NCBI GenBank assembly: GCA_003552985.1
Contig: PUPD01000193.1
Span: 1-59,519, forward strand
Length of the DNA: 59,519 bases
Origin: Spirochaetaceae bacterium
Lineage (GTDB): Bacteria > Spirochaetota > Spirochaetia > DSM-27196 > SLAA01
Direction of reading: 5' to 3'
The notes below the pieces were generated by a model. It worked only from the letters and a program-made list of their open reading frames with translations. It was not told the origin of the DNA and did not search any database. Shown here piece after piece: positions 55,553-59,519 of this stretch; the stretch's first letter is position 1, and the number at the start of each line of letters is the position of its first letter. The translations under genes were made by a program, and so were the position numbers.

Positions 55553-56929
55553 GTGCAAGCGACGGGCCGGCATTCTGAGACCGACGCGCGCGCGCGAACG
55601 GTTGCCTTTCACACCCTGGGTTGCAAACTCAATCAGTTCGAAACCGAGGCGCTCGCCTCCGAGTTCACGCGCGCGGGGTACCGGGTTGTCGGGAGTGACG
55701 AAGCGGCTGATTGTCGCATCATCAACACCTGTACCGTTACCGGAAAGGCTGACCGTAAGTCCCGCAACACGGTGAATCGGGCGGTACGCTCCGCCGGGGA
55801 CGATGACAGCCTGGTGGTCGTGACGGGTTGTTTCGCGGCTGAGCACCGCGAGGAGCTCGAACAGGCCGGGGTAACGTACGTCGTTGAGAACGATCGCAAG
55901 CGCAAGGTCTTCGAGCTTGTGGACGCGCACTTCCGCGGCGAGGTCATGCACCCCAATCAACTCGAGCGCGACCTGTTTTCCTATCAGCCGAGCACCAACG
56001 TGTTTCGCACCCGCGCGATGCTTAAGGTACAGGACGGCTGCGACAACTTCTGCAGCTTCTGCATCATACCGAAAGTGCGCGGCCGGGCCGCCAGCCGGCC
56101 GGTGGACGCCATCATCGAGAACCTGAAAGCGGTGATCGACAGCGGATACCGTGAAGTGGTACTCACCGGCGTCAACATGACCCGCTATGACGACTACGGC
56201 TTCCCGTTCTCCGGCATGCTGGAGCGCGTGCTTCAAACCGCAGGAGAGTTCCGCGTTCGGATCTCGTCGATCGAGCCGGACTCACTCGATGAGCGTTTCT
56301 TTTCGCTTCTGACGCATCCGAAGCTATGCCCGCATCTGCATCTGTGCCTGCAGAGCGGAAGCGAGCGCGTATTACTGCAGATGCGCAGGCAGTACACCGC
56401 CGCCGAGTACCGCAGGATTGCGGAACGAATCCGTACCGACAATCCGTTGTTCAACCTCTCTACCGACGTGATCGTCGGATTTCCGGGCGAAACCGACGAG
56501 GACTTTGCGGCGACAGTCGCGCTCTGTCGCGCGTTGGAGTTCAGCCACATCCATACCTTCCCCTACTCCCCGCGCAGTGGAACTCGCGCGGCGCGCAGCC
56601 ATCATCAGGTGCCGGCTGCGGTGAAAAAGCGCCGCGCCGCGGTGATTCGTTCCGTCTCCGAGGAGACGCAGCACCGCTACTATCAGCGCTTCGTAGGGTG
56701 TTCGCAACAGGTGCTGCTCGAGCAGGTACGGCTCGGGCGCACCATGGTAGGAAACGGCTACGGAGAGCACTATCTCCCGGTGTTGGTGCAGAATGACCGC
56801 AGCTCGGAGGACTCGGCGCAGGTTATGCAGCCTAATGACTTTGTAGACGTCACGATCACGGAGCTTTCCGGCCGGACCGAACCGGTATTGGCGGCGCGCC
56901 CCCGCCACCCGAGCCTTGTGACTACTTGA
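55553..56929 (+). CDS. mtaB: tRNA t6A37 methylthiotransferase MtaB
   Basis: Converts t6A37 to ms2t6A37 in tRNA. It has 458 residues. The N-terminal cysteines are in FHTLGCKLNQFETEAL, IINTCTVTGKADRKSR and VVTGCFAAEH. The radical-SAM CxxxCxxC is CDNFCSFCIIPKVRGRAASRP. The LTGVNMTRYDDYG and HLHLCLQSGSERVLLQMRRQ segments place it in the MtaB rather than MiaB branch. I chose the GTG at 55553, 5 nt after the miaB stop with GGGGG upstream; an ATG is not available. The substrate is inferred from family. Confidence 0.92.
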   Translation: MQATGRHSETDARARTVAFHTLGCKLNQFETEALASEFTRAGYRVVGSDEAADCRIINTCTVTGKADRKSRNTVNRAVRSAGDDDSLVVVTGCFAAEHREELEQAGVTYVVENDRKRKVFELVDAHFRGEVMHPNQLERDLFSYQPSTNVFRTRAMLKVQDGCDNFCSFCIIPKVRGRAASRPVDAIIENLKAVIDSGYREVVLTGVNMTRYDDYGFPFSGMLERVLQTAGEFRVRISSIEPDSLDERFFSLLTHPKLCPHLHLCLQSGSERVLLQMRRQYTAAEYRRIAERIRTDNPLFNLSTDVIVGFPGETDEDFAATVALCRALEFSHIHTFPYSPRSGTRAARSHHQVPAAVKKRRAAVIRSVSEETQHRYYQRFVGCSQQVLLEQVRLGRTMVGNGYGEHYLPVLVQNDRSSEDSAQVMQPNDFVDVTITELSGRTEPVLAARPRHPSLVTT

Positions 56930-56963
56930 CAATCACCGCATTATTTCTTACCAAATGTATAAG
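56926..56963 (+). promoter_or_regulatory. Possible promoter of the A-type carrier gene
   Basis: A perfect TTGACA (56926-56931) overlaps the mtaB stop. At 17 bp lies TACCAA (56949-56954), a poor -10; a better TATAAG (56958-56963) is 26 bp away, too far. The region is AT-rich. Independent expression of the next gene is possible. Confidence 0.3.
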
Positions 56964-56982
56964 GAATGGCAAGGAGGGCCTG

Positions 56983-57309
56983 ATGAGCCAGTACATACAG
57001 CTTTCTGACAGTGCACGCCGCCAACTGCGTCGCCTGCAGGTTACCCAGGAGAACGCGCTACGGCTGTGGGTGGAAAACGGCGGCTGCTCCGGCATGAGCT
57101 ATGCTGCCGCTATTGACCCGGAGCGCAAGCCTGAGGACGTTGTGCTGTTTGAAGACGACGAGCTTTGCGTGGTGACCGACTCGCAGAGCGCGGCGCATTT
57201 TGCCGGACTGGAGATCGACTACTCCGACGACCTGGTACGGGCCGGCTTCCGATTCTACAACCCCAACGCCGTCCACACCTGTGGATGTGGACAGAGCTTT
57301 CAGTCATAG
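56983..57309 (+). CDS. A-type iron-sulfur cluster carrier (IscA/ErpA/HesB family)
   Basis: 108 residues. The three cluster-binding Cys are in GGCSGMSY and the C-terminal HTCGCGQSF, as in all A-type carriers, which deliver Fe-S clusters to target enzymes. The ATG at 56983 has AAGGAGGG 5 nt upstream. It follows mtaB, whose enzymes each need two [4Fe-4S] clusters, and lies 2 kb from a suf gene on the other strand. Whether it is SufA, ErpA or IscA-like cannot be told. Confidence 0.92.
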   Translation: MSQYIQLSDSARRQLRRLQVTQENALRLWVENGGCSGMSYAAAIDPERKPEDVVLFEDDELCVVTDSQSAAHFAGLEIDYSDDLVRAGFRFYNPNAVHTCGCGQSFQS

Positions 57310-57322
57310 GAGGCGCACAGTA

Positions 57323-57421
57323 TTGCGAGCGCTGCCGCGCGGCACCCTGCGGCGGCCCCAGTCTCCTGTGCGCGCGTTCCAGCGCCGCACGGTGGTAGAT
57401 GACGAAAGCAAGGAGCAGTGA
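57323..57421 (+). CDS. Possible small basic ORF (32 aa)
   Basis: TTG at 57323 lies 9 nt after AGGAGG, directly after the carrier gene. The peptide starts MRALPRGTLRRPQSPVRA and ends DDESKEQ. It has six Arg in its first 25 residues. The last codons hold the Shine-Dalgarno AAGGAG of the next gene, a pattern of translational coupling. No homology is recognised; the clear Shine-Dalgarno is the only support. Confidence 0.3.
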   Translation: MRALPRGTLRRPQSPVRAFQRRTVVDDESKEQ

Positions 57422-57425
57422 AGCC

Positions 57426-57647
57426 TTGGCGCTGAAACCCATCGAGATAACCGGCGGTGAATCCGTCTACTGCATCAACGAATCCCAGTTGAAAGCGGCG
57501 TATGACCTTGCGATGACCGACCGCGGGAGCTCAGCCAGGATACAGGAGGCTCTCACCGAGCTCGAAACCCGTCTGACTCGGAACGAGCGCGCAGCGCTCG
57601 CGTTCATCCTCATCGACTACTTGCTCAAATACCAACACGATCAGTGA
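57426..57647 (+). CDS. Small hypothetical protein
   Basis: 73 residues from a TTG with AAGGAG 10 nt upstream (the ATG at 57399 gives 82 residues but has only GGTGG close by). The sequence is helical and amphipathic (LKAAYDLAMTDRGSSARIQE, ALTELETRLTRNERAALAFI), with no cysteines in motif context. No family recognised. The location after the Fe-S carrier suggests co-transcription. It is convergent with the Sua5 gene. Confidence 0.6.
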   Translation: MALKPIEITGGESVYCINESQLKAAYDLAMTDRGSSARIQEALTELETRLTRNERAALAFILIDYLLKYQHDQ

Positions 57648-57721
57648 GCGGACGGTAAGCCGGCAGTAAGCGATCGCCAGAGCGATCCGTCAGGGTGACC
57701 ACCTGCGGGGGCCTGCACGGC

Positions 57722-58828
57722 TCAGCGGCACGGCGCCCTGCGCCCATCGGCGGCACGAATCAAGCGATCGCGGACCGCAATACCGACACCGTGGGCCTCA
57801 GGCAACTCAGCGATGATCGCATCACAGCCGACACTGTCGAACCAGGCGAAGCTACGATACAGAAACCGTCCGTATTCCTCGCTGTTGCCGAATACGCGAA
57901 CGAACCGCGTGTCGAGCTCCGGCCAGCTCGGAGTCGGCGCAAGCACCATGGCTCCAACCCGACGCCCGACGTCCGCAGGGATACAGTCTTCCCGCAGGTT
58001 CGGCGGCAGAGTGTAGACCTTCGCACGCGGTTGATAGTGCGCATGGCGAGTGCCCGGTGACAGCGCCGTCCTTTCTTCCGAGCCGGAGGGCGCATTCCCC
58101 TGCGAAGCCGAATACGAGACCCCATACTCCGACCAGCCTGCACGTTCGCGGCTGTCGTCGTCCGGCACACCCGCGCCGTGCTCAGCCGGCCCCGCCGCGA
58201 GCTCCAGCAACGCTGTGCCGATCATCTCCACCGTGACCGACCCCGGACGCAACACCACGACCCGCCGCGCTTCATGATCCACCCGCACAACAGTCGACTC
58301 GATTCCGAAGCGGCATTCGCCGCCGTCGAGAATGGCGGCAACGCGCCCTTCCATTGCGGCGCGGGCGGCGGCGAAATCGGTGGGGCTCGGCTCGCCCGAG
58401 CGGTTCGCGCTCGGCGCGGCTACCGGCCTGCCGGACAAGGCAATCAGGCGCCGCGCCGTTTCATGCAACGGCACCCGCACAGCTACGGTCGCAAGGCCGG
58501 CCGAGACCTCCGCTACCACCCCCGCCGCTCGCGGCAGCACCAGCGTAAAAGGTCCGGGCGCAAACGTTTGCAACAGAGCCCGCTCCAGCGCGCCTACCGG
58601 TTCGGCAACCGCGGATAAACCCGCGAGCCCTCCGAGGTGCACGATCAACGGATTGTCGGGCGGGCGCTGTTTGGCTGCGAATCCCAGCCGCACCGCCTCC
58701 CGGTTTCCGGCATCCGCTCCCAATCCGTACACCGTCTCGGTTGGGAACACGACCAGCCGCCCATCGCGAATCAGCGCGGCCGCGCGCTCGAGCTCGTCCG
58801 GCCCCAGTAGTTCGGTTTGCTCGGCCAT
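57722..58828 (-). CDS. L-threonylcarbamoyladenylate synthase (Sua5 type)
   Basis: Makes threonylcarbamoyl-AMP for the t6A modification of tRNAs that read ANN codons. It has 368 residues, so it is the two-domain Sua5 form rather than the short TsaC. The YrdC domain (about 1-205) has VVFPTETVYGLGADAGN, KQRPPDNPLIVHL, VAAPSANRSGEPSPT and ILDGGECRFGIESTVV. A linker and a C-terminal Sua5 domain with GTRHAHYQPRAKVY follow. It lies 7 bp after the Rieske gene. Functionally it precedes MtaB, which modifies t6A further, about 0.8 kb away on the other strand. Confidence 0.94.
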   Translation of the reverse strand: MAEQTELLGPDELERAAALIRDGRLVVFPTETVYGLGADAGNREAVRLGFAAKQRPPDNPLIVHLGGLAGLSAVAEPVGALERALLQTFAPGPFTLVLPRAAGVVAEVSAGLATVAVRVPLHETARRLIALSGRPVAAPSANRSGEPSPTDFAAARAAMEGRVAAILDGGECRFGIESTVVRVDHEARRVVVLRPGSVTVEMIGTALLELAAGPAEHGAGVPDDDSRERAGWSEYGVSYSASQGNAPSGSEERTALSPGTRHAHYQPRAKVYTLPPNLREDCIPADVGRRVGAMVLAPTPSWPELDTRFVRVFGNSEEYGRFLYRSFAWFDSVGCDAIIAELPEAHGVGIAVRDRLIRAADGRRAPCR

Positions 58829-58835
58829 GTGGGGC

Positions 58836-59144
58836 TCAACACTTCACGTAGATGTATCCGTCTTCCTCGCTGACCATCGTTGGGAAGGTCTTAACCGGCC
58901 GGGTAGCCGGAAAATCCTTGACGGCCCCGGTACGGATATCAAAGCGCGACCCGTGTTTAGGACAATATACGTCTCCATCCATGATGATACCCTCGGCCAG
59001 CGGTGAGTACTCATGCGAACACGAGTTATCGGTCGCGTAGATCCCGTCTTCGAGCTTGAACAGCGCAATCTCCTTGCGCCGATGCACAAACTTAAACGTC
59101 TTCTCGAACTCCGAGGGCTTAACAACCTTCTGCCAGCGAGCCAC
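58836..59144 (-). CDS. Rieske [2Fe-2S] protein
   Basis: 102 residues: a small Rieske ferredoxin of the type seen as a subunit of dioxygenases or nitrite reductase. The cluster ligands are the Cys/His in NSCSHEYSPLAEG (CxH) and in YCPKHGSRFD (CxxH). The start GTG at 59144 has GGAGAGG about 7 nt upstream. Being between sufD and sua5, on the same strand, it is probably linked to the suf cluster, where it could act as an electron carrier or cluster acceptor; this is inference. Confidence 0.9.
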   Translation of the reverse strand: MARWQKVVKPSEFEKTFKFVHRRKEIALFKLEDGIYATDNSCSHEYSPLAEGIIMDGDVYCPKHGSRFDIRTGAVKDFPATRPVKTFPTMVSEEDGYIYVKC

Positions 59145-59283
59145 AGTTTCCTCTCCCCTCCTGGTCTGCGTACATATTGCCTGAGTCGGCCAGCGCTCTT
59201 TCGGTGGTCAGTGCTACCGGCGAGTGCGCGCCGTGATTAGAGATCCCGCATGACTAAGGCGCGAAAGGGCGCCGAGGAGGTAT

Positions 59284-59519
59284 TCAGTCCTCCTCGGCTT
59301 CGAGCGACTCCATAATGCGGCTGCCGACGATCGAGCGCAACTCTTCGTGCAGCGCCTGCGGGGCGCGCACAATCACCTCGTCAAAATAACCTTCAACTAG
59401 AACCTGCTTGGCCTCAGCTTCGCTGAACCCGCGCGTCTGCAGGTAGTGCTGCTGATTGCGATCGATCTTTCCGGTAGTTGACCCGTGACTACACTTTACA
59501 TCGTTTGTGTGGATCTGCA
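59284..59519 (-). CDS. sufD: SufD family Fe-S assembly protein, C-terminal end (cut by edge)
   Basis: About 78 codons before the TGA at 59286-59284, running off the right edge. The translation QIHTNDVKCSHGSTTGKIDR, then QQHYLQTRGFSEAEAKQVL and EGYFDEVIVRA, is the C-terminal end of SufD. The KCSHG sequence with Cys and His distinguishes it from SufB, which has VEHEA in this place. SufBCD is the scaffold on which Fe-S clusters are built. The rest of the suf operon presumably lies beyond the edge. Confidence 0.88.
   Translation of the reverse strand, partial: QIHTNDVKCSHGSTTGKIDRNQQHYLQTRGFSEAEAKQVLVEGYFDEVIVRAPQALHEELRSIVGSRIMESLEAEED

Noticed and set aside
59145-59283. Weak GGCGC/GCGCC hairpin between sufD and the Rieske gene as terminator
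   Set aside because: 5-bp stem without a U tract; not supported.

Overview
The window is GC-rich bacterial chromosome, densely packed with housekeeping genes on both strands. It holds no rRNA, tRNA, insertion sequence, phage module or CRISPR array that I can see. The gene set suggests a free-living spirochaete of the Spirochaeta/Alkalispirochaeta kind: a long PPi-dependent phosphofructokinase, a spirochaete-style stand-alone CheY, a Zn-dependent phospholipase C family protein and many stand-alone metabolic genes. This placement is inference from gene content; no rRNA or marker comparison was possible.

Layout, left to right. 1-3.3 kb: proB (cut by the edge) and proA, divergent from gnd. 3.4-9.6 kb: DAHP synthase, asnS, a DUF188 protein, manA and PPi-PFK. 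9.6-12.9 kb: a DUF2779 protein with a secreted TPR protein, and a phospholipase C-like protein. 12.9-19.7 kb: a six-gene oligopeptide ABC transporter operon that ends in a lytic transglycosylase (mltF type), behind a CheY-like regulator. 20.2-20.7 kb: the only long gene-poor stretch, AT-rich, with T-tract tandem repeats, a nested stem-loop and a 34-bp palindrome. 20.7-24.4 kb: an NtrC-family sigma-54 activator, class II photolyase and a rhomboid protease. 24.4-32.7 kb: a plus-strand run of prfA, prmC, rel, tpx, trmL, proC, serS and a NeuB-like synthase. 32.7-39.0 kb: acnA, divergent from a giant fusion gene. 39-52.3 kb: msrB, an SDR, an OmpA-like protein, unknown proteins, two flavoproteins, a lipoprotein, a cyclase-domain protein, ligA and thpR. 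52.4-59.5 kb: lipA opposite a ferredoxin-reductase/miaB/mtaB/A-type Fe-S carrier cluster, then a minus-strand sufD, Rieske, Sua5 group.

The standout is the 1136-residue protein at 35589-38999. In one chain it carries both halves of a 2-oxoacid dehydrogenase E1, a lipoyl domain with its lysine, and a complete beta-ketoacyl-ACP synthase III. The KAS III has an intact Cys-His-Asn triad with exactly E. coli FabH spacing. No E2 acyltransferase or E3-binding domain is visible. The simplest reading is an enzyme that decarboxylates a 2-oxo acid, loads the acyl group on its own lipoyl arm and primes fatty-acid synthesis directly. lipA, needed to make the lipoyl cofactor, lies 13 kb away.

Two other themes recur. 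Several genes without a Shine-Dalgarno sequence have a promoter -10 box only 5-11 nt before the start codon, which implies leaderless or near-leaderless mRNAs (manA, serS, ligA/thpR, the ferredoxin reductase and others). Also, the sulfur-inserting radical-SAM enzymes LipA, MiaB and MtaB cluster with a flavin reductase and an Fe-S carrier, suggesting a shared supply of electrons and clusters.
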